NCBI GenBank assembly: GCA_037954325.1
Contig: JBBMNZ010000003.1
Coordinates: 3,626,965-3,690,964 of the forward strand
Direction: 5' to 3'
Source: Fistularia commersonii
Lineage: Eukaryota > Chordata > Actinopteri > Syngnathiformes > Fistulariidae
DNA length: 64,000 nt
The first letter of the stretch is position 1. Every line of letters begins with the position of its first letter. The notes beneath the pieces were generated by a model that had not been told where the DNA came from, did no database searches, and saw nothing but the letters and a program-made list of their open reading frames with translations. Below, piece after piece: positions 1-12,187 of the stretch. Made by a program: the position numbers and the translations under genes.

Positions 1-77
1 CGGAGGTGAAAAGCAAAAATATATATAATTTGAAGTTTGGATTTATAGCCTGTCTTGGTTTGATTTGGTGACTTTAG

Positions 78-3000
78 GTTCCTTAGTGGTCAACTATCCT
101 TTCGACGATGACGAAGAAGGGAAATCGCGTTACAGCCAGTGTCCGGATGACGCTGTTTTCCGGCAGTTGGCTGAAGCCTACGCGCAGGTACCACAACTCT
201 CACTGGGGAAGTGTATTTGTGTTTCAAATAAAAATGCCCCGTGATTAAAGTCTGTTCCTTTTTTTTTTTTTTTTTTTGTGAAACCTCTAGTGGAGCAAGA
301 TTTGAAAACTATTACAGCGGGTCCCGTTGTCGGATTTCTCACATGTGCGGTTTTGTGTTCATGCGCACGCAGGAGAATCTTCTGATGCACAACGGACACC
401 CTTGTGAAGACCTGTACCCAAGGGAATACTTCGAGGACGGTATCACCAATGGTGCAAACTGGTACAACGTTGCCGGTACGCCTGCATCGTTCCTCTTTCC
501 TCCTCTCACATTAATACCATCCGTCTATTAAGATGGGTTATCTTGAGTAGATTTGTCATTGAGAGGCTTCACTATGACTTCTTTTGACAGGCTTTTTTTT
601 TTTTTTTACACTGTTTATACAATTTCCCACTATTATTATTGTTATGTTTTACTTGAAACTCTGGCACAACAATTTCCTTCGGGATAAATAAAGTTATTCT
701 TATTCTTAATAAATAAGTAGGTTTCAAAACCTATCCCAGGGTTGCTGCACATTCAAGAAAACCTGTTTGATCCAATTTTCCAGCTATTTGAATGACACAG
801 AAAAGGGAGGAAAGCTCTTTTGCTTTGGAAATGTACATCATATTCTCTGTTTTTTTCCCCATCGACTCTTTGTCAGCAAAGTTAAGTAAATGGTCATACT
901 ATATTTTAAAATATAATGTCATTGTAGAATTGAAAAAAAAAAAAAGTTCCTCCAACTGAGGTTTTTAATTTTTACAGATTGTCATCCTTACTTCAGCTGG
1001 TTTTAAACTGAGGAAATATTTTAAAAATGGGTAAAAGTGTCTTGTTGGGATCCGAAAGTTCTTGCTTATATATTTTAATAATGCTTCATTCAACTGTGGG
1101 AAGTTGGGAAAAATCTTGAAAATGATGCACGCTCATTGCATGTATGTAATAATCCCACCAAACAAGGTGTGCTCGAGGTTGACCCAAAAACCTGATTTTT
1201 TTTTTTTTTTTTCTCCCCCCCAGGTGGAATGCAGGACTGGAACTACCTGAACACCAATTGTTTCGAGGTGACTATCGAGCTCGGCTGTGTGAAGTACCCT
1301 CGGGCCAAAGACCTGCCCGCCTACTGGGAGCAGAATCGACGATCTTTGCTCCAGTTCATCCACCAGGTAAATAAAAGAGGGAAAAAACAGTTCACCGAAA
1401 CTCATCTGCACAAAGTGAGCAGCTATTAAACAGGTGCGAACACGCCTACGATGCACGGAGGATGCATTTTGATCAGAACACATGTGGTTGTGCTTCAAAC
1501 ATAGAAATCTGGGTTATTTCCGCCGTCATGGGAATGGCTTTCTCGTGCACCTGGTTTGATTTCATGTTTTCAATAGTGAAAATGGCACTTGGCCCGAAGA
1601 AGAATGTTACAAACATCAGTCACCCCATCTGAATATGCTATAAAAATACGATCCCGCACTTCCACGTTGACATAGACATTGTATCCGCGGATGCTGTTGT
1701 AATAGAAACCGCTTTGTCTTGAGCAACCGTTCCACAGCGCAGTTCATTTCTGGACATACATTTAAATGCAAGGTCTTAACGAAAGATTGTCGCCGGTGTT
1801 TCCAGGTCCACACCGGTGTGAAAGGCACCGTCTCGGATATCAAAGATGGCACAGGGATTCCGAATGCGACCATTAGGGTGGAGGGCATCGATCATGAGGT
1901 TACCTCCGCCCACACCGGAGACTACTGGAGACTGCTGGTCCCCGGGACGTACTTCATCACGGCTTCTGCCGATGGGTAAGGCCTCGGGGTTACAGAAGTG
2001 AGCAGGGGTTAAAAGTTGGATCTGTAAGTATGAAGGATAAGGAGTCACTCAAATGCTATTGATTTTAGCACAGTAAAAGGTTTAGTCATGCAGTTACTTA
2101 CATTCAAGCAACTTCCTCTGGTTTCAGATTTAAACCCGGGACCACCTACGCCACCGTGTCAAAGAAGGGAGTGGAAGTGGTTGACTTCGGCCTCACAAGA
2201 ATACACTCGGACAATAATAGCCAGGCCCCGTCGGGACCGCGGCCTGAGCCGAGCCCCTCCGAGGGGGAGTTTCGGAGCCTGATCAGAGAGCTGTCTTTGG
2301 GTCAGGGTTTGGAGCAGCTGGTCCGGAGCACGGATACGGAGCTCAGCTTCCGCTACAGAAACTACAGAGAGCGGAGTGCCTTCCTTACGGGAACACAAGG
2401 CTTAACAGTCAAGTTTCCCAATATAACTTCACTACACAGGTGGGCCGGCTCGCTTCCCTTTTATAGAAATATTTTTAGACTAATTGTTGCATCATTCTGT
2501 CATGTAAGAATTACAAAAATACAAATCTCAAACCGTATGCACCGGTAGCGTATTAGCAATATTAGTCAATGTCAACTCCATAGATTTATTTGATTTAAAT
2601 TGCATTATGTTAAAAAAACACAGTAGCACATAAATTCAAACAAAATAATGTAAGAATACTTTTTTTTTTTTTTTTTTAATCTCGCATGCAAATTGTAACG
2701 CAATCAACATGACTATATTATTTGTGACGGTAGTCTGATTCCAGTATATTCTAGTCGTGCTTTATTTGTTTCGTTCCTCCAAGAACGCTCATCTTCTGTT
2801 TCTCACCCGGTCCTTGTTTTTTTTCTGCGCAGTTTGGGTCAAAGCATAGAGGCACGAACCATTTGGGCGCTCGAAATCTCCAACAAACCAGGAGAGGCTG
2901 AACCCTCGGAGCCCAAAATCCGCTTCTCCGCTGGAATCCACGGCAATGCGCCCGTAGGAACCGAGTTGCTGCTGGAGTTTGCCGAATTCCTGTGCAGCAA

Positions 3001-6000
3001 CTACGGCAAGAATCCGGCCATTACCAGAGTGAGTTTTGGGTATTCTGTATGAAACGTGGCAAACGTGTAGGATTTCTTTTTGCAGGTGAATATAAATACA
3101 TTACTAATTTTTGCTGAATTGATAAACCAGCCCTGCTAATCTTTTTTTTTTTTTTCAAGTCTTTTCGGAAAAAAAAAAAAAAAACAAGAAACAAAAAAAA
3201 AAAAAAAAAAGGATAACTGGCTGCGCCATTTTTGGAATTCTTCCCTCCCCCCCTAGCTGATCAACGAGACGAGAATTGTGATCGTGCCTTCGATCAACCC
3301 GGATGGAAGAGAGCAAGCGAAAGAGAAGCAGTGCACCTCCATCCAGGGCTTCACCAATGCTCACGGCAAAGACCTGGACATGGACTTCTTTGGTTAGTTG
3401 AATAGGTTAGATGGCTTGCTATGAATTTGTCCAATGACTCAAGTTTTTTTGTCCCGGAGCCAATACAGGATTGCAATCCTTGGATATATGCTGTTTTTTT
3501 TTTCCAGTTATAACAAATCCTTTTGCTCAACTCCATCCCCCCCTTTTTTTTTTGTCTTTTCAGGCAATGCATCACAGCGTGTGGTGGCGCCCCAACCAGA
3601 GACCCTCGCAATGATGGATTTGATTTTGAATAAAGGCTACACCTTGTCTGTGGCTCTGGATGGAGGCGCCTTGGTCACCACATATCCCTATGACAAGCCT
3701 GTCCAGTCTGGTAAAACCCGCCATACAAACTGTTGGATTGCATACGTTAACAGTTCAGAGGAATTCTCTTTGTTATTTGTGTCCATGCTTTGGATTTTTG
3801 GAGCAGATAAAAATACTAATGTTTTGGTTCTGTCTGGTAAATGTAAAAAAAAGTATTTGTTATTTACTATTGAATTTGTTTTGTCAATAGTGTCATAACC
3901 TTTCAAAACTTGTGCAGATCCATTCAAAAAAGCCTTTAATTATTCTGAGGCCTTCAGAGGCAATAAAATGTTTTCCATTCATTTTTCAAAAGACTAAATA
4001 TATATATTTATTTAATCAGTAATTTCTAAGCTTTTATTCCTTAATGCAGTTTGCAATCTAAAAGCAAGGGAAACATGTACAAATTGTCTACTCAGCCCAA
4101 GAATTTAGCATGTCATTCAAACTTATGTCACGTTCTTATTTACGTGTTTTTCCGTAATTTAATAGTTTTCCAGTTGTATTTCACATTTCAGGTCGAGTGG
4201 TAATAAAAATGTTCCCAATGGGGGAGACTGCCTGCCTTCTACTGAGGAGACTGATCAAATGTAGTCATTATTAATATCTGGTCCAGGACGTTTTTTGATC
4301 TTACATCCTACGGATGGACTGAAAATCCTAAAACAATTTCCTGATTGTCAGCAGAATGTTCCACACTTGTCCCTGCACAAGTTAATAGGACAGATCTAGA
4401 GTTTCCGTCTTTTCGATGAATTATTCATTTCTTTTCCAGTGGAAAACGAGGGCACTCTGAAGTACTTGGCAAGTGTTTACGCCAGCAACCATCCCACGAT
4501 GCACCTCGGGGGTTCTGGCTGCTCCAATAACGGTCAAAGTAGGTGATTTTCATTTTACGGACCCATCTGGTTGTCACTATGGGAGTCTTAAAACCTCTTT
4601 TCTGCCATTCTATAGGCAACATCCCAGATGGTGTCATAAGGGCGGCGGAGAGAAAGAGTTACATGGGCAGCATGAAAGTCAGTATCCTGACCTCGTTTCG
4701 GCACAGCAAGATATTTATCAACCGTCATCGAAGCGGCGCATGCAAGACAAATTTTACACACTGTCTCCTGCCGTAATACACTCTGTCCTATGTCTTCCAG
4801 GACTTCAGTATGGACTTTGGCCATTGCCCAGAAATCACAGTATACACCGGCTGCTGTCTCTATCCGCCGCCCGACCAGCTCGCTGCTCTTTGGGCCGAGA
4901 ACAAAAAACCCCTTCTCAGCATGTTAGTCGAGGTACTCACAAGATTGTTTTCGAGGAGCGCCTAAAATATATATGTAATATATATATATATTTTTTTTTT
5001 TATTAACTTTTTTAAAAATATATATTTTCTATTAGTTACATTTTTTTTTTTTATGTGTATTTTAGACACTTACGAGGTAGGCTGTCCTCAGAAAGAGATG
5101 GTACCGGCTGGCTGTAAATTTAGTTTTAACAGTGCCAGTATCATTGCATAGTGGTTTTTCTTCTGGTTCCCATCTGCAGGAGTCGGTCACGTCGTCAGAC
5201 GTAACAAGGAGATACAGTTACATCGGCGCACTGCACTAGACAGTAAATTTGACGACAAACAAGCAGCTTTCGCCCAGGTTTATAGTTAGCACTCTGCTTT
5301 ATGCACCATGTCAAAGCAGCGAACAGTCCAAAAACAACAGCTTACAATTAACTCTGCAGCTACAAGCCTACACTGTTGTGTAGGTGTAAGGTAGATATGA
5401 AAAAGGTGTTTTTTTTTTTCCCCTAAACACCTAGGGAACTTCAGGTTTTGTTTTTCCCCCTTTCATTTCAAGCAGAGATATAATATTACTCGATGTTAGT
5501 GTTTTACTTAGTTTTATTCTGACTGTGTAAAAAAAAAAAAAAAAAAAAAATCTTAATTTCATTTCATTTTTTTAATTAAAAAGGCTATTCCCGTTGTAAG
5601 ATGTTTTTTACTGTGTGTGGCCCTGTCCAGGTCCATAAAGGGGTGCGTGGTTTGGTGAGAGATAAGAGTGGGAAGCCTGTTGTCGGGGCCATCATTGTTC
5701 TAAACGGAGGAGTGAGGGTCTTCACTGGAGAGGGCGGATACTTTCATGCCCTGTTGGCTCCTGGTAACCACAACATCGAGGCCGTTGCTGATGGTTACCA
5801 GCAACAACGGCAAGAGGTAACGTAATTACTTTATTATGTTCACAAAGAAATTGTTTTCTTGTAGATTCTCTTTACTGCTTATCTGTCCTTTTTTTTTTCC
5901 TTTTTGTAAAAAAAAAAACCAGATCCAAAAGGTAATTCTCTTTATTTCATGAAATTGAAGTCAAATATTTAAATATGTCCAGGCAGAGCTTTACCCCTGG

Positions 6001-9000
6001 AATGTCGTACGATCCCACAATGTGAAGATGTTGAAAGTAATGAGCAAATTAGCTTGAACTATGAGAATGGTTAGACACGCCTGTAAAAAAAAAAAAAAAA
6101 AAAGTGTCAATTTTTGATACTTAAAAAGAAAAAAAAAAAATCTGTTTAGTGTCCTAGATAATAGCCAGCTTTCTAATTTAGGGTAAAAATGTATTTTGTA
6201 TTAAAAAAAAAAATACAGGTTTTATAGTTCAATGAAATGATAGTTCTGGATCTGATGAGAAATTCAATATTTAAAGTGACAAAATTGAAAGTTTTTTTTC
6301 TGCTGATAATATTGAATACAAGAGGCTTCCAATGTTCTTGCAAACACTTTTTTTTCTTTTTAATAGTCGATGATTTACTGAGCTAAAACCCAGCCTTCCT
6401 CAGTACATGCACGCTCCAATAGCTCATTTACATTATTTCAGCAACAGACTCGATTTTGGGGATGTTCCTGAATTGTTTTTTTTTGTAATGACCATTTTAA
6501 AGGTTTGTCAAACCAAAAATCATTATTTTAAGAGCTAGTAAATAAACTACAGGGCAACGGAAGCACAATGTGGGGAAACCGTTACCACGGTTCCCCTTTA
6601 CAGTCCGTATCTATGGACGGCGCAGGGCGCAGCACGCAGAATCTCTCCACCACCTTCACCTCTCCTGTCGGCTGCTGTGAGATTTGAAGCATGGGGTAGG
6701 CCAACTCCTGGAACAAACGTTCCTTAATCGTGCGTCCCAGATCCAGACTGTAGACCGCCGGCTGGCCGCAGCGGCCGAAGAGCAGCGGGTCCACCACCGA
6801 GTGATAAACCCGTCTGTACTCCGCAGCGGTGAAGCCGTGAATCATCGGCGGCCCCGGCGGCACTGTCGCCTCTCTGCTCGGGCCGTCGCCCTCAGACACA
6901 GGTGCTTTTTCACCGAGGGCGGGACAGAGGTCCGGAACAGCGGCGGCGTTCCTTATGTATCGGTCATCCAGTGACCCCTGATGGGCGTCTGTGTCAATCT
7001 GCCGCCGACTTGTCATGTCCACGCCGCCTCTCGGCACCAACATAAAACTGCGCTCTTTTGTAGTCTCCCCATATTTCTTGGGACACCTAATACTCTGCCT
7101 AAGCCCATAGTGACGCATCTCACGAGGTACACCTGTAAAATGCAGTGGTAGCATTTACAGCACTGGACAATACCTATTCTTTATATCCCATTGTTTTGCA
7201 TTCAAATGATTTAACATGAGGAGGTGAACTTACTTGCGGTGTCTGCTCAATGTTCCGGAAAGAGTTCTGAATCATGTCTGAAATCCAGGTTTCTCCCAGC
7301 TCCATCCACTCTTAGCTTGCAATTTGCGCTTACATGCAGCAAATAAAATGCGGACGGCCCATCGAATGGTGGTGGTGGTGGGGGGGGGGGGGGGACGAGA
7401 AAGCAGGAGAAAAAGTGAATCAAGGCTGTCACGTATTCTTTCGCTTGCTTCTGTTTCTTTCTTTCTTTTTTTTCGTCTTTTTTGTTTTTCTTTCTTTCTT
7501 CCCCCCGCTCACAAAAGAATGCCTGGCAAGTTTTAAATATTTATGAGCTGTTGCCCAAATCCTATTTTAGACAGACAAGACAACCTGCAGCAGATTATAC
7601 TGAGCGCTTGCAGGTGAGGCTCGCTTACGGCGTGATTAACAAACCCACCGGAGGCCGAGCTTCATCCTGCTCTACAATTCGTTTGAAAAGATGGCAGTTT
7701 GGTGTTTTCTTTTTTTTAATCCAAGATCGGGTTGTGAAAATTTATTTTAAAGCAACAGTAAAATAAGTTCCATATAAAGTTTAATACATTATTAAATTTT
7801 ATCGCTGAAATAGGGCTGAGAACTATAGTGATACTTTCTTCATATTATTCTTCTATGCTATCTGTGTTATGGATTTGTGAGAGAATTGGGAGTAAATTCA
7901 CTTAATGTGACTTTAAGAATTGCGAATCGCCCATAAAAAATACCCAAAATGTAAGAATTTGCAACAAACTGCCTTGAAAGAACAAGCAAGCTACGAGAAA
8001 GTGAGCAAAGTACCAGAAAGTAGACTGATGTTTTAGATGAAGTCGATGTTTTACCATCATCATAGTGGAGAGACGCATTATATGCAAATTTAAAAACCAT
8101 ACACTAGCAATAGCTCCATTTTTTTAACATATAGAGCCAAAATACCAGAAGGTGATGTGACATGTATAAATGTGTTCATGTATAATGTCTAGGAATTGTG
8201 TTGCAATTCGTAGAATTACGTTGTTTTTCTAGTCGAGCCACAGATTATCTGGTGATTTTCCAGTGTGTGTGTGTGTGTGGCTGTTTATAAGTGGTCCTTT
8301 TTAATTTTTATTTAAAGGTGCGGTCAGTGATTCTGTCTCTGATTTCTTTATAATCATTTAACTATGCATTAAATTCCAATACTTTTCATTATCCATAGGA
8401 GAAAGGTCTCACACCAAAGCATACAGTGAATAATATACATATATGTATATGTATTTATCGAAAAGCGTTCACCTCCTTTGACTCTCATGTGTTGCTCCTG
8501 TTCCAGGTTGTTGTATCTGCCTCTGAAGCGGCGCGCTCCATCATCATTGAGTTCGATATGGACAACAGCATCTTTGGACTTCCCAGGGAGTTTGTTGTGG
8601 CCAGTGCAGGTAAATTCGAAAAAAAATAAAAAATAAAAGCGGAACGACATGGTTCATCTTAGAAAAAAAAAAAGTCTTTGCTAATTGGATTTGTGAAACA
8701 GATATGGCGTCTTGCCACCGAAAAAAAAAAAGAAAAAAAAAAAGTGAGCAGTTGTCAATGTAATTTGTCCTATTTGCTTATACAATTTTTGCCAATGCAA
8801 TTTATTTGTAATGTATGCATCATAACTTTAAACCCGTAATCACATTCGAGACTTCATGCTTTCACTCAAGAGTGAACAAAGGATTAGGCTGCAAAGACGA
8901 GGACTTATATTTGGATTTACAAACGTGACTAATGCGTACGGTGAAATTTTCCAGAAGTCTCATTATTTCCCCAGCTAGCATTGGAGACTTACAAAGCTAA

Positions 9001-9247
9001 GTTATTCCTCCTCTCTGCAGCTGCCTCCATGACAGCGCTGGTGGTGACGGCGTGCATCATCTGGTGTGTGTGCGCTGCAAAATCCAACCGCCAGAAGGAC
9101 GGCTTCCACCGTTTGCGACAGCACCGGGACGACTACGACGACGAGATCCGGCTCACGTCCATGGGCTCTAAGAAGTCTCTGCTCGCCCACGAATTTCAGG
9201 ACGAGAGTGAAAGTGACGAGGAAACACTGTACGCCAACAAAATCTGA
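78..9247 (+). CDS. CPD: Carboxypeptidase D, 3' part (end of repeat II through tail)
   Basis: CPD is a type I membrane metallocarboxypeptidase that trims C-terminal Lys/Arg from peptides in the trans-Golgi/secretory route. Fourteen exons join in frame (707 residues plus stop): 78-187, 373-475, 1224-1366, 1806-1975, 2128-2439, 2833-3028, 3257-3392, 3564-3710, 4440-4538, 4616-4677, 4801-4932, 5631-5816, 8507-8609, 9021-9247. All have AG/GT borders. The first ~118 residues finish catalytic repeat II (CFEVTIELGC keeps the catalytic Glu), followed by its transthyretin-like domain to ~200. Repeat III (~205-536) has HGNA instead of HGNE, ALDGG instead of the SLHGG zinc His, and TVYTG in place of the TIELG Glu, so it is catalytically dead, as known for vertebrate CPD. 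A second transthyretin-like domain, one membrane span (~626-652) and an acidic tail ending ETLYANKI follow. Repeat I and the start codon lie left of the window. Alignment to human CPD is continuous from memory. Confidence 0.97.
630..712 (+). mobile_element. LINE 3'-tail relic (copy 1)
   Basis: This stretch in a CPD intron shares the block AACTCTGGCACAACAATTTC and the following CCTTCGGGATAAATAAAG almost base for base with 45983-46072. The form ('ttccttcgggataaataaag' then A/T-rich tail) is that of the 3' end of common fish non-LTR elements of the Rex1/L2 sort. No coding part remains. Confidence 0.55.
3140..3212. repeat. T-run/A-run inverted homopolymer in a CPD intron
   Basis: About 15 T are followed by a short spacer and then two A runs (about 17 and 18), all within a 228-bp intron (3029-3256). 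The runs are complementary and could fold as a hairpin in the pre-mRNA. Many other CPD introns also carry T runs just before the acceptor (for example 1197-1212 before exon 1224). Confidence 0.7.
6582..7118 (-). CDS. Unrecognised nested antisense gene in a CPD intron (178 aa)
   Basis: I do not recognise this protein. The minus strand of the CPD intron between exons 5631-5816 and 8507-8609 has an open frame from ATG at 7118 to TAA at 6582. The frame stays open upstream to another ATG at 7154. Codon use looks genuinely coding: G/C-rich third positions over 500 bases in an AT-rich intron. The product begins MRHYGLRQSIRCPKKYG, has a variable acidic/Pro middle, and a denser C-terminal block with FTAAEYRRVYHSVVDPLLF and VYSLDLGRTIKERLFQELAY. 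No signal peptide or membrane span is visible. A splice acceptor (TTTTACAG) ends at 7134-7135, so a 5' exon is likely. The short, Tyr/Arg-rich make-up is reminiscent of small ciliary/sperm microtubule proteins, but that is only an impression. Confidence 0.6.
   Translation of the reverse strand: MRHYGLRQSIRCPKKYGETTKERSFMLVPRGGVDMTSRRQIDTDAHQGSLDDRYIRNAAAVPDLCPALGEKAPVSEGDGPSREATVPPGPPMIHGFTAAEYRRVYHSVVDPLLFGRCGQPAVYSLDLGRTIKERLFQELAYPMLQISQQPTGEVKVVERFCVLRPAPSIDTDCKGEPW
7234..7275 (-). other. Candidate 5' exon of the nested antisense gene
   Basis: On the minus strand a strong donor (CGCAA followed by GTAAGTT) ends a possible exon at 7234. An ATG at 7275 opens 14 codons (MIQNSFRNIEQTPQ) up to that donor. 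Joined to an AG just before the ATG at 7118, the reading phase is kept. Joined instead to the stronger TTTTACAG acceptor it is out of frame, and the exon would then be 5' UTR. Transcript evidence would settle this. Confidence 0.3.
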
Positions 9248-11080
9248 GAGCTGCTGTACCCGTTTGGCTCAGGATTTTATTTTGGGTTCCCCCTTTTAAT
9301 AGAACTCCCACGACCGACAGGTTGAGGGCGGCATTTTCCTCAGACTCTCGAGAGTGATAAGACACTTTGTTCCCAGTGATCGCTCCCGGCCTTTCATTGC
9401 CACTAAATTAATGTTTCATCAGTGGCGAATTCCTCCTGCTCTCTGGATTGAAGGGCCAAGAGTGGGGGGGGGGGGGGAGACGAGAGACAAAGAGGAATGT
9501 ACTGTCCCTCATCCGTCCCCTTTTCATCGCAGGATTTTTGTCCCCGCAGCTTCGTTTCCAAGCCGTGCAAGTTCATCTAGACCACTAACTACTCTGTCAG
9601 GTGACGGGGATACCAGTCCAAATAATTTCACGCACACACACAATTACACATCTCACCCCTGTGAAAAATATTCTCTTTATTTTTTATCCAAAACGGCATT
9701 GCCGCACTGAAGATTCTGAGCCTTTTGGGAGACTCAATCCAACACTGTGCCTTGGCTTCTGTATAGTTGCAGTCCGCTGGGCCTGCAGTGACGAAAAGCA
9801 GCAACATTGTGAATAAGAGGTTCCTCCTCGCAGGAACTTGATCCATGATTTACTCAGGTGGTGTGAGGTAAAACTTATAATAAAGACTCCTGTATTCCCA
9901 TGTTGCACTGTCTCTGCACAGATGGTTCAGAAGTTTATTTTGTATTTTTAGCAAAAAATGCAGGAGAGAGCTTCTCGGGAGTGCTTTAAGATATTGTGGA
10001 GAACCTACAGCTAAGCTTGAACAACATTTTAGTGCAAAGTGCACCGTTGCAGGCATGGAGGTTACTTGCACTAAGGGAAATTCGAGGGTATTTCCGTATC
10101 AACAGCCAAGGAGAAAACTAAACTTGTAATATCTAGAAAGAATGTATTTGTTGTTAGACATCGGTTTGTTGACAGGATCATTTTGAACTGTGTGCAAATG
10201 GAAAGTTATTTCACGACACACGTTTATCCTGGTTTTGCTCAATGATGTGCACCATGTCTAATATGAACGTTCAATGATTATTTGCTTTTAATAATGCAAA
10301 CTCTTCAAACTATAAGTTTGACCGTCCTTTAACCATCAGTTGGATTCGCCTCTATCCTGCAGCTGAAAGGTTCTTTGCAGAACAGCAACATATTGTATAT
10401 ACAATATGTACATTTTGTAATTACCCTCAAGACAGTTTCAGGTATATCATTTCCTCCTTTTTTGATTTTTTTTTTAAATAATCAACAATCATGAAAATGG
10501 GCTGTAATGCATTGCAGGAAAAATCGAAGAAATTTACTCGCTCATATGCCAGGTGGCATTTGATATGGAATCAACTTTCAAATTGACAAACAACATGAGA
10601 TAAGCCTTATTGAAATTAAAACCCTGTGACCTGTAACTAGACCGTTAAATTCAGTGGCTCTTAAATTGGGAAATCTATGATTTATTAATAACAAACTGAT
10701 CATTTTTGGGAATATATTATCTGCTCCCTAGGATTGCAGCTATCATCACTTAAATCAAATTGGATGTTTGTGTGTGTGCGTGTGTGTGTGGAGGCAGTTT
10801 TGTATATTTTTCTGTGTCAGAATGCCTGTGGGAAGATTGAACGCCAGGAGTGTTTCATGTGCAGCCGGTTTTGGTGTGAAAATTTTATATGAACTGGAAT
10901 CAGCTGTAAATATTATATTTGTTGATTGTGAGAGGAAGGAAAAAAAAAAGTGCAATTCATGGTATGACTCGTGAATCTACACACAGAAATCTTTCACGAG
11001 AACCTATGTGCGATGAAGACATGCTTACATGAACAAAACCTCAGAACATGCAATGAAATAAAACCTGTCACAAGGATTGT
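9248..11080 (+). other. CPD: CPD 3' UTR and candidate polyadenylation signals
   Basis: The sequence after the CPD stop codon is non-coding. The first AATAAA hexamer in a plausible position is 9879-9884, giving a 3' UTR of about 650 nt. A second AATAAA at 11057-11062 is followed by a T/G-rich stretch and would give a longer UTR of about 1.8 kb. The stretch also has a G run (about 9463-9477) and a short GT array near 10,770-10,790. Which signal is used cannot be decided from sequence alone. Confidence 0.5.
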
Positions 11081-11221
11081 CTTGATTTGTCATGCACAGT
11101 ATTTCCCCACATAAAAATACTTTTAATTCCCATCAGGAATCCCAAAAGTTAAGCGTGATCTGGGTCTTGCCAGAGGACAGATATAATGTAAGATGAAAAA
11201 AAGCATGTGTTGATAACTATA

Positions 11222-11487
11222 CAGGACTGTCTCAGAAAATTTGAATGTTCTGATAAAGTTCATTATCTTCCATAATGCAATTGAAAAAACCAAAATTACT
11301 TTTTCATTATGTTTTTGAGTTTTCTTAATATGTAAGCCATAATCAGCAATATTAAGATAATAAAAGGCTTGCAATATTTCAGTTGATTTTTAATGTATCC
11401 AGAATGTATGACATTTTTGTTTTTATAATTGCATTACAGAAGATAAAGAACTTTATCACAATATTCTAATTTTCTGAGACAGTCCTG
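11222..11487. mobile_element. Mariner-like MITE with long terminal inverted repeats
   Basis: The left end CAGGACTGTCTCAGAAAATT recurs as its exact reverse complement at the right end. The similarity continues imperfectly for about 80 bases on each side. The 266-bp element is flanked by TA on both sides, the target duplication of Tc1/mariner elements. There is no transposase, so it is non-autonomous. The same family is familiar from many vertebrate genomes (from memory). Confidence 0.85.
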
Positions 11488-12071
11488 TATATGTGATTCT
11501 AAAGATCATACTAGTGTTTTAAGCAACTCGACATGCACAGTACAGTAATATATCTTCTGAAAGTATATAACTTTACTTTTGTGTGAAATAATAATGTATG
11601 TATATATATTTTCACGCTCTCTCTCCAAGTTGCTGCGAGATTCTGTACTTTAAGTAGCTAAAATATACATTTGACATTATGTGTAAAAATATGCAGACCA
11701 AAGGCAGTGTGATTAGTTCTGGCAAAACACAGGTAGGAAAACGTCTATGAAAATCAAACCAAACAACATTCTTTTTTTCCAGTGTGAACATTTAAACCCT
11801 TTCAAAAATTGAAATGTAAAAGTGTAAATTATAAAATCTTCAGGTATGTTTTCTCAGTAAGTTTATGCAGAGAGCAGCCATTATGAATACAGAACAATAA
11901 CAATGCTCGACATGCATATTGACATTTTTTTTCCCACGTATTTAAATTTATGAATACAAAATGATATTCCCCGACACGAATACTGTAATTTGTTTCAACA
12001 TATTCAAATAATTACTTCTCTTCAAGAGGTAACTATAATTTGTCGAGATTAGTTGTAATGTGTCAGACTGA

Positions 12072-12088
12072 CCACTAGGTGGCGCTGT
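12072..12088 (+). promoter_or_regulatory. CTCF-type motif upstream of GOSR1
   Basis: The sequence CCACTAGGTGGCGCTGT is a near-consensus CTCF core. It lies about 95 bp upstream of the GOSR1 start codon, between the CPD tail and the GOSR1 gene, in forward orientation. Binding is inferred only from the motif. Confidence 0.55.
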
Positions 12089-12179
12089 GTAATACAGTGT
12101 GCGTTACCTCAGAGCGTTGACTGCAAGTGATGGAGGTCTCGTGACACACCCCGGAAGTTGGTGACGTCTCAGAACAACA

Positions 12180-12187
12180 AAGATGGC
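12180..12187 (+). promoter_or_regulatory. GOSR1: YY1-type motif over the GOSR1 start codon
   Basis: AAGATGGC overlaps the initiation codon (ATG at 12183). YY1 sites of this form are common at translation starts of housekeeping genes and also give a good Kozak context (A at -3, G at +4). Confidence 0.4.

Noticed and set aside
7247..7432. Proline-run minus-strand frame as a protein
   Set aside because: The Pro run is the G tract at 7380-7394 read backwards; only the small part near 7234-7275 could be an exon.
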